Notes under the pieces: model-generated
Database searches by the model: none
The model's input: only the letters and a program-made list of their open reading frames with translations
What the model was told of the DNA's origin: nothing
Part shown: one piece after another, positions 1-13,250 of the stretch
Position numbering within the stretch: position 1 is the first letter of the stretch
Layout of the letters: each line of letters starts with the position of its first letter
Position numbers and translations under genes: made by a program
DNA from: Brachycybe producta
Lineage: Eukaryota > Arthropoda > Diplopoda > Playtdesmida > Andrognathidae
NCBI GenBank assembly: GCA_036925085.1
Contig: JAUPFP010000053.1
Location: forward strand, 62,001-126,000
Length of the DNA stretch: 64,000 nucleotides
Direction: 5' to 3'

Positions 1-116
1 GAAACGATTTTTAGAATTTACAAATCCATGAGCAAGCTTAGACCCTTCAATGACGCCCACTTTGAACTGTTGTATTTTTTGAAGCATGCAGTGCACACTG
101 GAAATGAAGACATCGC

Positions 117-143
117 TGCATTCCTGATTGTACAAGGAATGCA
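117..143. other. Monomer hairpin, A form (exemplar)
   Basis: TGCATTCCT and AGGAATGCA form a perfect 9-bp inverted repeat round a 9-base loop. The same structure recurs in nearly every A monomer. The matching B-form hairpin lies at 307-333 (TGCATTTCT with AGAAATGCA). The two forms differ at one stem position on each side so that pairing is kept. Confidence 0.85.
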
Positions 144-306
144 ATGCATTTAACAGCTCCATTCTAAAAAAAATTAGTAAAAATTGTCAAAAAATGACAT
201 TTTTTCATGAGTACCCGTGTTGGAAGTTTTTCAAAAAACGGCAAAAAATGAAATAACTGGTGTAACTTATGAAGCATGCAGTGCACACCGGAATTGAAGA
301 CCTTCC

Positions 307-333
307 TGCATTTCTGAATGTCCTAGAAATGCA
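307..333. other. Monomer hairpin, B form (exemplar)
   Basis: TGCATTTCT (307-315), a 9-base loop and AGAAATGCA (325-333) form a perfect 9-bp stem at the same monomer position as the A-form hairpin. The C to T change on one arm is matched by a G to A change on the other. Some B copies break it, for example those reading AGAAACGCA. Confidence 0.85.
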
Positions 334-649
334 ATGCATCTAACAGCTTCATTCTATGTCCATTAGTTCATTTGAAACGATTTTTAGAATTTACAAATCC
401 ATGAGCAAGCTTAGACCCTTCAATGACGCCCACTTTGAACTGTTGTATTTTTTGAAGCATGCAGTGCACACTGGAAATGAAGACATCGCTGCTTTCCTGA
501 TTGTACAAGGAATGCAATGCATTTAACAGCTCCATTCTAAAAAAAATTAGTAAAAATTGTCAAAAAATGACATTTTTTCATGAGTACCCGTGTTGGAAGT
601 TTTTCAAAAAACGGCAAAAAATGAAATAACTGGTGTAACTTTTGAAGCA

Positions 650-2265
650 TGCAGTGCACACCGGAATTGCATTAGACCTCCCTGCATTTTTGAATGTCCT
701 AGAAATGCAATGCATCTAACAGCTTCATTCTACGTCCATTAGTTCATTTGAAACGATTTTTAGAACTTACAAATCCATGAGCAAGCTTAGACCCTTCAAT
801 GACGCCAACTTTGAACTGTTGTATTTTTTGAAGCATGCAGTGCACACTGGAATTGAAGACATCACTGCATTCCTGATTGTACAAGGAATGCAATGAATCT
901 AACAGCTCCATTCTAAAAAAAATTAGTAAAAATTGTCAAAAAATGACATTTTTTCATGAGTACCCGTGTTGGACGTTTTTCAAAAAACGGCAAAAAATGA
1001 AATAACTGGTGTAACTTTTGAAGCATGCAGTGCACACCGGAATTGCATTAGACCTCCCTGCATTTCTGAATGTCCTAGAAATGCAATGCATCTAACAGCT
1101 TCATTCTACGTCCATTAGTTCATTTGAAACGATTTTTAGAATTTACAAATCCATGAGCAAGCTTAGACCCTTCAATGACGCCCACTTTGAACTGTTGTAT
1201 TTTTTTAAGCATGCAGTGCACACTGGAATTAAAGACATCACTGCATTCCTGATTGTACAAGGAATGCAATGCATCTAACAGCTCCATTCTAAAAAAAATT
1301 AGTAAAAATTGTCAAAAAATGACATTTTTTTATGAGTACCCGTTTTGGAAGTTTTTCAAAAAACGGCAAAAAATGAAATAACTGGTGTAACTTTTGAAGC
1401 ATGCAGTGCACACCGGAATTGCATTAGACCTCCCTGCATTTTTGAATGTCCTAGAAATGCAATGCATCTAACAGCTTCATTCTACGTCCATTAGTTCATT
1501 TGAAACGATTTTTAGAACTTACAAATCCATGAGCAAGCTTAGACCCTTCAATGACGCCAACTTTGAACTGTTGTATTTTTTGAAGCATGCAGTGCACACT
1601 GGAATTGAAGACATCACTGCATTCCTGATTGTACAAGGAATGCAATGAATCTAACAGCTCCATTCTAAAAAAAATTAGTAAAAATTGTCAAAAAATGACA
1701 TTTTTTCATGAGTACCCGTGTTGGACGTTTTTCAAAAAACGGCAAAAAATGAAATAACTGGTGTAACTTTTGAAGCATGCAGTGCACACCGGAATTGCAT
1801 TAGACCTCCCTGCATTTCTGAATGTCCTAGAAACGCAATGCATCTAACAGCTTCATTCTACGTCCATTAGTTCATTTGAAACGATTTTTAGAATTTACAA
1901 ATCCATGAGCAAGCTTAGACCCTTCAATGACGCCCACTTTGAACTGTTGTATTTTTTGAAGCATGCAGTGCACACTGGAATTAAAGACATCACTGCATTC
2001 CTGATTGTACAAGGAATGCAATGCATCTAACAGCTCCATTCTAAAAAAAATTAGTAAAAATTGTCAAAAAATGACATTTTTTCATGAGTACCCGTGTTGG
2101 AAGTTTTTCAAAAAACGGCAAAAAATGAAATAACTGGTGTAACTTTTGAAGCATGCAGTGCACACCGGAATTGCATTAGACCTCCCTGCATTTCTGAATG
2201 TCCTAGAAATGCAATGCATCTAACAGCTTCATTCTACGTCCATTAGTTCATTTGAAACGATTTTT
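650..2265. repeat. 752-bp higher-order repeat, about two copies
   Basis: Private variants recur exactly 752 bp apart. The variant AGAACTTAC occurs at 762, 1514 and 2266, and a GCATTTTTGAATG variant at 685 and 1437. The period equals two dimers whose B monomers carry a 3-bp-longer form (GGAATTGCATTAGACC instead of GGAATTGAAGACC). Confidence 0.85.
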
Positions 2266-5200
2266 AGAACTTACAAATCCATGAGCAAGCTTAGACCCTT
2301 CAATGACGCCCACTTTGAACTGTTGTATTTTTGAAGCATGCAGTGCACACTGGAATTGAAGACATCGCTGCATTCCTGATTGTACAAGGAATGCATTGCA
2401 TTTAACAGCTCCATTCTACAAAATTTAGTAAAAATTGTCAAAAAATGACATTTTTTCATGAGTACCCGTGTTGGAAGTTTTTCAAAAAACGGCAAAAAAT
2501 GAAATAACTGGTGTAACTTTTGAAGCATGCAGTGCACACCGGAATTGAAGATCTCCCTGCATTTCTGAATGTCCTAGAAATGCAATGCATCTAACAGGTG
2601 CATTCTATGTCCATTAGTTCATTTGAAACGATTTTTAGAATTTACAAATTTATGAGCAAGCTTAGACCCTTCAATGACGCCCACTTTGAACTGTTGTATT
2701 TTTTGAAGCATGCAGTGCACACTGGAATTGAAGACATCACTGCATTCCTGATTGTACAAGGAATGGAATGCATTTAACAGCTCCATTCTGCAAAATTTAG
2801 TAAAAATTGTCAAAAAATGACATTTTTTCATAAGTACCCGTGTTGGAAGTTTTTAAAAAAACGGCAAAAAATGAAATAACTGGTGTAACTTTTGAAGCAT
2901 GCAGTGCACACCGGAATTGAAGACATCCCTGCATTTCTGATTGTACAAGGAATGCAATGCATCTAACAGCTCCATTCTAAAAAAAATTAGTAAAAATTGT
3001 CAAAACATGACATTTTTTCATGATTACCCGTGTTGGAAGTTTTTCAAAAAACGGCAAAAAATGAAATAACTGGTGTAACTTTTGAAGCATGCAGTGCACA
3101 CCAGAATTGCATTAGACCTCCCTGCATTTCTGAATGTCCTAGAAATGCAATGCATCTAACAGCTTCATTCTATGTCCATTAGTTCATTTGAAACGATTTT
3201 TAGAATTTACAAATCCATGAGCAAGCTTAGACCCTTCAATGACGCCCACTTTGAACTGTTGTATTTTTTGAAGCATGCAGTGCACACTGGAATTGAAGAC
3301 ATCACTGCATTCCTGATTGTACAAGGAATGCAATGCATCTAACAGCTCCATTGTAAAAAAAATTAGTAAAAATTGTCAAAAAATGACATTTTTTCATGAG
3401 TACCCGTGTTGGAAGTTTTTCAAAAAACGGCAAAAAATGAAATAACTGGTGTAACTTTTGAAGCATGCAGTGCACACCGGAATTGCATTAGACCTCCCTG
3501 CATTTCTGAATGTCCTAGAAATGCAATGCATCTAACAGCTTCATTCTACGTCCATTAGTTCATTTGAAACGATTTTTAGAACTTACAAATCCATGAGCAA
3601 GCTTAGACCCTTCAATGACGCCCACTTTGAACTGTTGTATTTTTGAAGCATGCAGTGCACACTGGAATTGAAGACATCGCTGCATTCCTGATTGTACAAG
3701 GAATGCATTGCATTTAACAGCTCCATTCTACAAAATGTAGTAAAAATTGTCAAAAAATGACATTTTTTCATGAGTACCCGTGTTGGAAGTTTTTCAAAAA
3801 ACGGCAAAAAATGAAATAACTGGTGTAACTTTTGAAGCATGCAGTGCACACCGGAATTGAAGATCTCCCTGCATTTCTGAATGTCCTAGAAATGCAATGC
3901 ATCTAACAGGTGCATTCTATGTCCATTAGTTCATTTGAAACGATTTTTAGAATTTACAAATTTATGAGCAAGCTTAGACCCTTCAATGACGCCCACTTTG
4001 AACTGTTGTATTTTTTGAAGCATGCAGTGCACACTGGAATTGAAGACATCACTGCATTCCTGATTGTACAAGGAATGGAATGCATTTAACAGCTCCATTC
4101 TGCAAAATTTAGTAAAAATTGTCAAAAAATGACATTTTTTCATAAGTACCCGTGTTGGAAGTTTTTAAAAAAACGGCAAAAAATGAAATAACTGGTGTAA
4201 CTTTTGAAGCATGCAGTGCACACCGGAATTGAAGACATCCCTGCATTTCTGATTGTACAAGGAATGCAATGCATCTAACAGCTCCATTCTAAAAAAAATT
4301 AGTAAAAATTGTCAAAACATGACATTTTTTCATGATTACCCGTGTTGGAAGTTTTTCAAAAAACGGCAAAAAATGAAATAACTGGTGTAACTTTTGAAGC
4401 ATGCAGTGCACACCAGAATTGCATTAGACCTCCCTGCATTTCTGAATGTCCTAGAAATGCAATGCATCTAACAGCTTCATTCTATGTCCATTAGTTCATT
4501 TGAAACGATTTTTAGAATTTACAAATCCATGAGCAAGCTTAGACCCTTCAATGACGCCCACTTTGAACTGTTGTATTTTTTGAAGCATGCAGTGCACACT
4601 GGAATTGAAGACATCACTGCATTCCTGATTGTACAAGGAATGCAATGCATCTAACAGCTCCATTGTAAAAAAAATTAGTAAAAATTGTCAAAAAATGACA
4701 TTTTTTCATGAGTACCCGTGTTGGAAGTTTTTCAAAAAACGGCAAAAAATGAAATAACTGGTGTAACTTTTGAAGCATGCAGTGCACACCGGAATTGCAT
4801 TAGACCTCCCTGCATTTCTGAATGTCCTAGAAATGCAATGCATCTAACAGCTTCATTCTACGTCCATTAGTTCATTTGAAACGATTTTTAGAACTTACAA
4901 ATCCATGAGCAAGCTTAGACCCTTCAATGACGCCCACTTTGAACTGTTGTATTTTTGAAGCATGCAGTGCACACTGGAATTGAAGACATCGCTGCATTCC
5001 TGATTGTACAAGGAATGCATTGCATTTAACAGCTCCATTCTACAAAATGTAGTAAAAATTGTCAAAAAATGACATTTTTTCATGAGTACCCGTGTTGGAA
5101 GTTTTTCAAAAAACGGCAAAAAATGAAATAACTGGTGTAACTTTTGAAGCATGCAGTGCACACCGGAATTGAAGATCTCCCTGCATTTCTGAATGTCCTA

Positions 5201-6000
5201 GAAATGCAATGCATCTAACAGGTGCATTCTACGTCCATTAGTTCATTTGAAACGATTTTTAGAATTTACAAATTTATGAGCAAGCTTAGACCCTTCAATG
5301 ACGCCCACTTTGAACTGTTGTATTTTTTGAAGCATGCAGTGCACACTGGAATTGAAGACATCACTGCATTCCTGATTGTACAAGGAATGGAATGCATTTA
5401 ACAGCTCCATTCTACAAAATTTAGTAAAAATTGTCAAAAAATGACATTTTTTCATAAGTACCCGTGTTGAAAGTTTTTAAAAAAACGGCAAAAAATGAAA
5501 TAACTGGTGTAACTTTTGAAGCATGCAGTGCACACCGGAATTGAAGACATCCCTGCATTTCTGATTGTACAAGGAATGCAATGCATCTAACAGCTCCATT
5601 CTAAAAAAAATTAGTAAAAATTGTCAAAACATGACATTTTTTCATGATTACCCGTGTTGGAAGTTTTTCAAAAAACGGCAAAAAATGAAATAACTGGTGT
5701 AACTTTTGAAGCATGCAGTGCACACCAGAATTGCATTAGACCTCCCTGCATTTCTGAATGTCCTAGAAATGCAATGCATCTAACAGCTTCATTCTACGTC
5801 CATTAGTTCATTTGAAACGATTTTTAGAATTTACAAATCCATGAGCAAGCTTAGACCCTTCAATGACGCCCACTTTGAACTGTTGTATTTTTTGAAGCAT
5901 GCAGTGCACACTGGAATTGAAGACATCACTGCATTCCTGATTGTACAAGGAATGCAATGCATCTAACAGCTCCATTGTAAAAAAAATTAGTAAAAATTGT
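2266..6000. repeat. 1312-bp higher-order repeat, nearly three tandem copies
   Basis: Sequence starting at 2266, 3578 and 4890 is almost identical over 1312 bp (seven monomers). It shares private variants such as a shortened TTGTATTTTTGAAG at the A junction, the start of an unusual AAATTTATGAGC, and CTCCATTGTAAAA. The third copy stops matching near 6000. A fourth, partial copy at about 6500-7260 shares the private CGTGTTGAAAG variant with the third. A further partial copy is at about 8633-9200. Confidence 0.9.
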
Positions 6001-7399
6001 CAAAAATTGACATTTTTTCATGAGTACCCATGTTGGAAGTTTTTCAAAAAATGGCAAAAAATGAAATAACTGGTGTAACTTATGAAGCATGCAGTGCACA
6101 CCGGAATTGAAGACCTTCCTGCATTTCTGAATGTCCTAGAAATGCAATGCATCTAACAGCTTCATTCTATGTCCATTAGTTCATTTGAAACGATTTTTAG
6201 AATTTACAAATCCATGAGCAAGCTTAGACCCTTCAATGACGCCCACTTTGAACTGTTGTATTTTTTGAAGCATGCAGTGCACACTGGAAATGAAGACATC
6301 GCTGCATTCCTGATTGTACAAGGAATGCAATGCATTTAACAGCTCCATTCTACAAAAATTAGTAAAAATTGTCAAAAAATGACATTTTTTCATGAGTACC
6401 CGTGTTGGAAGTTTTTCAAAAAACGGCAAAAAATGAAATAACTGGTGTAACTTTTGAAGCATGCAGTGCACACCGGAATTGCATTAGACCTCCCTGCATT
6501 TCTGAATGTCCTAGAAATGCAATGCATCTAACAGGTGCATTCTACGTCCATTAGTTCATTTGAAACGATTTTTAGAATTTACAAATTTATGAGCAAGCTT
6601 AGACCCTTCAATGACGCCCACTTTGAACTGTTGTATTTTTTGAAGCATGCAGTGCACACTGGAATTGAAGACATCACTGCATTCCTGATTGTACAAGGAA
6701 TGGAATGCATTTAACAGCTCCATTCTACAAAATTTAGTAAAAATTGTCAAAAAATGACATTTTTTCATAAGTACCCGTGTTGAAAGTTTTTAAAAAAACG
6801 GCAAAAAATGAAATAACTGGTGTAACTTTTGAAGCATGCAGTGCACACCGGAATTGAAGACATCCCTGCATTTCTGATTGTACAAGGAATGCAATGCATC
6901 TAACAGCTCCATTCTAAAAAAAATTAGTAAAAATTGTCAAAACATGACATTTTTTCATGATTACCCGTGTTGGAAGTTTTTCAAAAAACGGCAAAAAATG
7001 AAATAACTGGTGTAACTTTTGAAGCATGCAGTGCACACCAGAATTGCATTAGACCTCCCTGCATTTCTGAATGTCCTAGAAATGCAATGCATCTAACAGC
7101 TTCATTCTACGTCCATTAGTTCATTTGAAACGATTTTTAGAATTTACAAATCCATGAGCAAGCTTAGACCCTTCAATGACGCCCACTTTGAACTGTTGTA
7201 TTTTTTGAAGCATGCAGTGCACACTGGAATTGAAGACATCACTGCATTCCTGATTGTACAAGGAATGCAATGCATCTAACAGCTCCATTCTAACAAAAAT
7301 TAGTAAAAATTGTCAAAAATTGACATTTTTTCATGAGTACCCGTGTTGGAAGTTTTTCAAAAAACGGCAAAAAATGAAATAACTGGTGTAACTTTTGAA

Positions 7400-10300
7400 G
7401 CATGCAGTGCACACTGGAATTGAAGATCTCCCTGCATTTCTGAATGTCCTAGAAATGCAATGCATCTAACAGGTGCATTCTACATCCATTAGTTCATTTG
7501 AAACGATTTTTAGAATTTACAAATTCATGAGAAAGCTTAGACCCTTCAATGACGCCCACTTTGAACTGTTGTATTTTTTGAAGCATGCAGTGCACACTGG
7601 AATTGAAGACATCGCTGCATTCCTGATTGTACAAGGAATGCAATGCATTTAACAACTCTATTCTACAAAAAATTAGTAAAAATTGTCAAAAAATGACACT
7701 CTTTCATGAGTACCCGTGTTGGAAGTTTTTCAAAAAACCGTAAAAAATGAAATAACTGGTGTAACTTTTGAAGCATGCAGTGCACACCGGAATTGAAGAC
7801 CTCCCTGCATTTCTGAATGTCCTAGAAATGCAATGCATCTAACAGCTTCATTCTACGTCCATTAGTTCATTTGAAACGATTTTTAGAATTTACAAATCCA
7901 TGAGCAAGCTTAGACCCTTCAATGACGCCCACTTTGAACTGTTGTATTTTTTGAAGCATGCAGTGCACAATGGAATTGAAGACATTGCTGCATTCCTGAT
8001 TGTACAAGGAATGCAATGCATTTAACAGCTCCATTCTACAAAAATTAGTAAAACTTGTCAAAAAATGACATTTTTTCATGAGTACCCGTGTTGGAAGTTT
8101 TTCAAAAAACGGCAAAAAATGAAATAACTGGTGTAACTTTTGAAGAATGCAGTGCACACCGGAATTGAAGATCTCCCTGCATTTCTGAATGTCCTAGAAA
8201 TGCAATGCATCTAACAGGTGCATTCTACGTCCATTAGTTCATTTGAAACGATTTTTAGAATTTACAAATTCATGAGCAAGCTTAGACCCTTCAATGACGC
8301 CCACTTTGAACTGTTGTATTTTTTGAAGCATGCAGTGCACACTGGAATTAAAGACATCACTGCATTCCTGATTGTACAAGGAATGCAATGCATCTAACAG
8401 CTCCATTCTAAAAAAAATTAGTAAAAATTGTCAAAAAATGACATTTTTTCATGAGTACCCGTTTTGGAAGTTTTTCAAAAAACGGCAAAAAATGAAATAA
8501 CTGGTGTAACTTTTGAAGCATGCAGTGCACACCGGAATTGCATTAGACCTCCCTGCATTTCTGAATGTCCTAGAAATGCAATGCATCTAACAGCTTCATT
8601 CTACGTCCATTAGTTCATTTGAAACGATTTTTAGAACTTACAAATCCATGAGCAAGCTTAGACCCTTCAATGACGCCCACTTTGAACTGTTGTATTTTTG
8701 AAGCATGCAGTGCACACTGGAATTGAAGACATCGCTGCATTCCTGATTGTACAAGGAATGCATTGCATTTAACAGCTCCATTCTACAAAATTTAGTAAAA
8801 ATTGTCAAAAAATGACATTTTTTCATGAGTACCCGTGTTGGAAGTTTTTCAAAAAACGGCAAAAAATGAAATAACTGGTGTAACTTTTGAAGCATGCAGT
8901 GCACACCGGAATTGAAGATCTCCCGGCATTTCTGAATGTCCTAGAAATGCAATGCATCTAACAGGTGCATTCTACGTCCATTAGTTCATTTGAAACGATT
9001 TTTAGAATTTACAAATTTATGAGCAAGCTTAGACCCTTCAATGACGCCCACTTTGAACTGTTGTATTTTTTGAAGCATGCAGTGCACACTGGAATTGAAG
9101 ACATCACTGCATTCCTGATTGTACAAGGAATGCAATGCATTTAACAGCTCCATTCTACAAAATTTAGTAAAAATTGTCAAAAAATGACATTTTTTCATAA
9201 GTACCCGTGTTGGAAGTTTTTAAAAAAACGGCAAAAAATGAAATAACTGGTGTAACTTTTGAAGCATGCAGTGCACACCGGAATTGAAGACATCCCTGCA
9301 TTTCTGATTGTACAAGGAATGCAATGCATCTAACAGCTCCATTCTAAAAAAAATTAGTAAAAATTGTCAAAACATGACATTTTTTCATGATTACCCGTGT
9401 TGGAAGTTTTTAAAAAAAACGGCAAAAAATGAAATAACTGGTGTAACTTTTGAAGCATGCAGTGCACACCGGAATTGAAGACATCCCTGCATTTCTGATT
9501 GTACAAGGAATGCAATGCATCTAACAGCTCCATTCTAAAAAAAATTAGTAAAAATTGTCAAAACATGACATTTTTTCATGATTACCCGTGTTGGAAGTTT
9601 TTCAAAAAACGGCAAAAAATGAAATAACTGGTGTAACTTTTGAAGCATGCAGTGCACACTGGAATTGAAGATCTCCCTGCATTTCTGAATGTCCTAGAAA
9701 TGCAATGCATCTAACAGGTGCATTCTACATCCATTAGTTCATTTGAAACGATTTTTAGAATTTACAAATTCATGAGAAAGCTTAGACCCTTCAATGACGC
9801 CCACTTTGAACTGTTGTATTTTTTGAAGCATGCAGTGCACACTGGTATTGAAGACATCGCTGCATTCCTGATTGTACAAGGAATGCAATGCATTTAACAA
9901 CTCTATTCTACAAAAAATTAGTAAAAATTGTCAAAAAATGACACTCTTTCATGAGTACCCGTGTTGGAAGTTTTTCAAAAAACCGTAAAAAATGAAATAA
10001 CTGGTGTAACTTTTGAAGCATGCAGTGCACACCGGAATTGAAGACCTCCCTGCATTTCTGAATGTCCTAGAAATGCAATGCATCTAACAGCTTCATTCTA
10101 CGTCCATTAGTTCATTTGAAACGATTTTTAGAATTTACAAATCCATGAGCAAGCTTAGACCCTTCAATGACGCCCACTTTGAACTGTTGTATTATTTGAA
10201 GCATGCAGTGCACAATGGAATTGAAGACATCGCTGCATTCCTGATTGTACAAGGAATGCAATGCATTTAACAGCTCCTTTCTACAAAAATTAGTAAAACT

Positions 10301-10525
10301 TGTCAAAAAATGACATTTTTTCATGAGTACCCGTGTTGGAAGTTTTTCAAAAAACGGCAAAAAATGAAATAACTGGTGTAACTTTTGAAGCATGCAGTGC
10401 ACACCGGAATTGAAGATCTCCCTGCATTTCTGAATGTCCTAGAAATGCAATGCATCTAACAGGTGCATTCTACGTCCATTAGTTCATTTGAAACGATTTT
10501 TAGAATTTACAAATTCATGAGCAAG
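7400..10525. repeat. Duplicated satellite block, offset 2245 bp
   Basis: The block beginning near 7412 reappears near 9657. Both carry the private variants CTACATCCATTAG, TTCATGAGAAAGC, TGACACTCTTTC and CACAATGGAATTG in the same order. A 1312-type HOR fragment lies between the copies (about 8500-9600). Confidence 0.8.
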
Positions 10526-13250
10526 CTTAGACCCTTCAATGACGCCCACTTTGAACTGTTGTATTTTTTGAAGCATGCAGTGCACACTGGAATTGAAGAC
10601 ATCACTGCATTCCTGATTGTACAAGGAATGCAATGCATTTAACAACTCTATTCTACAAAAAATTAGTAAAAATTGTCAAAAAATGACATTCTTTCATGAG
10701 TACCCGTGTTGGAAGTTTTTCAAAAAACCGTAAAAAATGAAATAACTGGTGTAACTTTTGAAGCATGCAGTGCACACCGGAATTGAATACCTCCCTGAAT
10801 TTCTGAATGTCCTAGAAATGCAATGCATCTAACAGCTTCATTCTATGTCCATTAGTTCAATTGAAACGATTTTTAGAATTTACAAATCAATGAGCAAGCT
10901 TAGACCCTTCAATGACGCCCACTTTGAACTGTTGTATTTTTTGAAGCATGCAGTGCACACTGGAATTGAAGACATTGCTGCATTCCTGATTGTCCAAGGA
11001 ATGCAATGCATCTAACAGCTTCATTCTACGTCCAATAGTTCATTTGAAACGATTTTTAGAATTTACAAATCCATGAGCAAGCTTAGACCATTCAATGACG
11101 CCCACTTTGAACTGTTGTATTTTTTGAAGCATGCAGTGCACACTGGAATTGAAGACATCGCTGCATTCCTGATTGTCCAAAGAATGCAATGAAAATAACA
11201 GCTTCATTCTACATCAATTAGTTCATTTGCAATGAATTTTAGAATTTACAAATCCATGAGCATGCTTAGACACTTCAATGACGCCCACTTTGAACTGTTG
11301 TATTTTTTAAAGCATGCAGTGCACACTGGAATTGAAGACATTGTTGCATTCCTGATTGTCCAAGGAATGCAATGCATCTAACAGCTTCATTCTACGTCCA
11401 ATAGTTCATTTGAAACGATTTTTAGAATTTACAAATTCATGAGCAAGCTTAGACCCTTCAATGACGCCCACTTTGAACTGTTGTATTTTTTGAAGCATGC
11501 AGTGCACACCGGAATTGAAGATCTCCCTGCATTTCTGAATGTCCTAGAAATGCAATGCATCTAACAGGTGCATTCTACGTCCATTAGTTCATTTGAAACG
11601 ATTTTTAGAATTTACAAATTCATGAGCAAGCTTAGACCCTTCAATGACGCCCACTTTGAACTGTTGTATTTTTTGAAGCATGCAGTGCACACTGGAATTG
11701 AAGACATTGCTGCATTCCTGATTGTACAAAGAATGCAATGCATTTAACAACTCTATTCTACAAAAAATTAGTAAAAATTGTCAAAAAATGACATTCTTTC
11801 ATGAGTACCCGTGTTGGAAGTTTTTCAAAAAACGGCAAAAAATGAAATAACTGGTGTAACTTATGAAGCATGCAGTGGACACCGGAATTGAAGATCTCCC
11901 TGCATTTCTGAATGTCCTAGAAATGCAATGCATCTAACAGGTGCATTCTACGTCCATTAGTTCATTTGAAACGATTTTTAGAATTTACAAATTCATGAGC
12001 AAGCTTAGACCCTTCAATGACGCCCACTTTGAACTGTTGTATTTTTTGAAGCATGCAGTGCACACTGGAATTGAAGACATCGCTGCATTCCTGATTGTAC
12101 AAGGAATGCAATGCATTTAACAACTCTATTCTACAAAAAATTAGTAAAAATTTTCAAAAAATGACATTCTTTCATGAGTACCCGTGTTGGAAGTTTTTCA
12201 AAAAACCGTAAAAAATGAAATAACTGGTGTAACTTATGAAGCATGCAGTGCACACCGGAATTGAAGACCTCCCTGCATTTCTGAATGTCCTAGAAATGCA
12301 GTGCATCTAACAGCTTCATTCTATGTCCATTAGTTCATTTGAAACGATTTTTAGAATTTACAAATCCATGAGCAAGCTTAGACCCTTCAATGACGCCCAC
12401 TTTGAACTGTTGTATTTTTTGAAGCATGCAGTGCACACTGGAATTGAAGACATCGCTGCATTCCTGATTGTACAAGGAATGCAATGCATTTAACAAATCT
12501 ATTCTACAAAAAATTAGTAAAAATTGTCAAAAAATGACATTCTTTCATGAGTACCCGTGTTGGAAGTTTTTCAAAAAACGGCAAAAAATGAAATAACTGG
12601 TGTAACTTATGAAGCATGCAGTGCACACCGGAATTGAAGACCTCCCTGCATTTCTGAATGTCCTAGAAACGCAATGCATCTAACAGCTTCATTCTACGTC
12701 CATTAGTTCATTTGAAACGATTTTTAGAATTTACAAATCCATGAGCAAGCTTAGACCCTTCAATGAAGCCCACTTTGAACTGTTGTATTTTTTGAAGCAT
12801 GCAGTGCACACTGGAATTGAAGACATCGCTGCATTCCTGATTGTACAAGGAATGCAATGCATTTAACAACTATATTCTACAAAAAATTAGTAAAAATTGT
12901 CAAAAAATGACATTCTTTCATGAGTACCCATGTTGGAAGTTTTTCAAAAAACGGCAAAAAATGAAATAACTGGTGTAACTTATGAAGCATGCAGTGCACA
13001 CCGGAATTGAAGATCTCCCTGCATTTCTGAATGTCCTAGAAATGCAATGCATCTAACAGGTGCATTCTACGTCCATTAGTTCATTTGAAACGATTTTTAG
13101 AATTTACAAATTCATGAGGAAGCTTAGACCCTTCAATGACGCCCACTTTGAACTGTTGTATTTTTGAAGCATGCAGTGCACACTGGAATTGAAGACATCG
13201 CTGCATTCCTGATTGTACAAGGAATGCAATGCATTTAACAACTCTATTCT
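9600..13250. repeat. Large satellite duplication, copy 1
   Basis: This block matches 15368-19390 in order. The offset is 5768 bp up to about 12350 and 6140 bp after that, so the second copy carries one extra 372-bp dimer. Shared private variants include GAATACCTCCCTGAATTTC (10785 and 16553), GAAATGCAGTGCATC (near 12301 and 18069) and TTCATGAGGAAGC (13111 and 19251). Confidence 0.88.
10839..11753. repeat. A-only monomer run, 183-bp period
   Basis: Five consecutive monomers start at 10839, 11022, 11205, 11388 and 11571. All have the A left half, with no B monomer between them. The spacing is exactly 183 bp, unlike the A/B alternation around them. Several carry GATTGTCCAA instead of GATTGTACAA. 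The fourth ends in a B-type right half, so it is chimeric. The run is copied at about 16607-17521 within the larger duplication. Confidence 0.88.
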
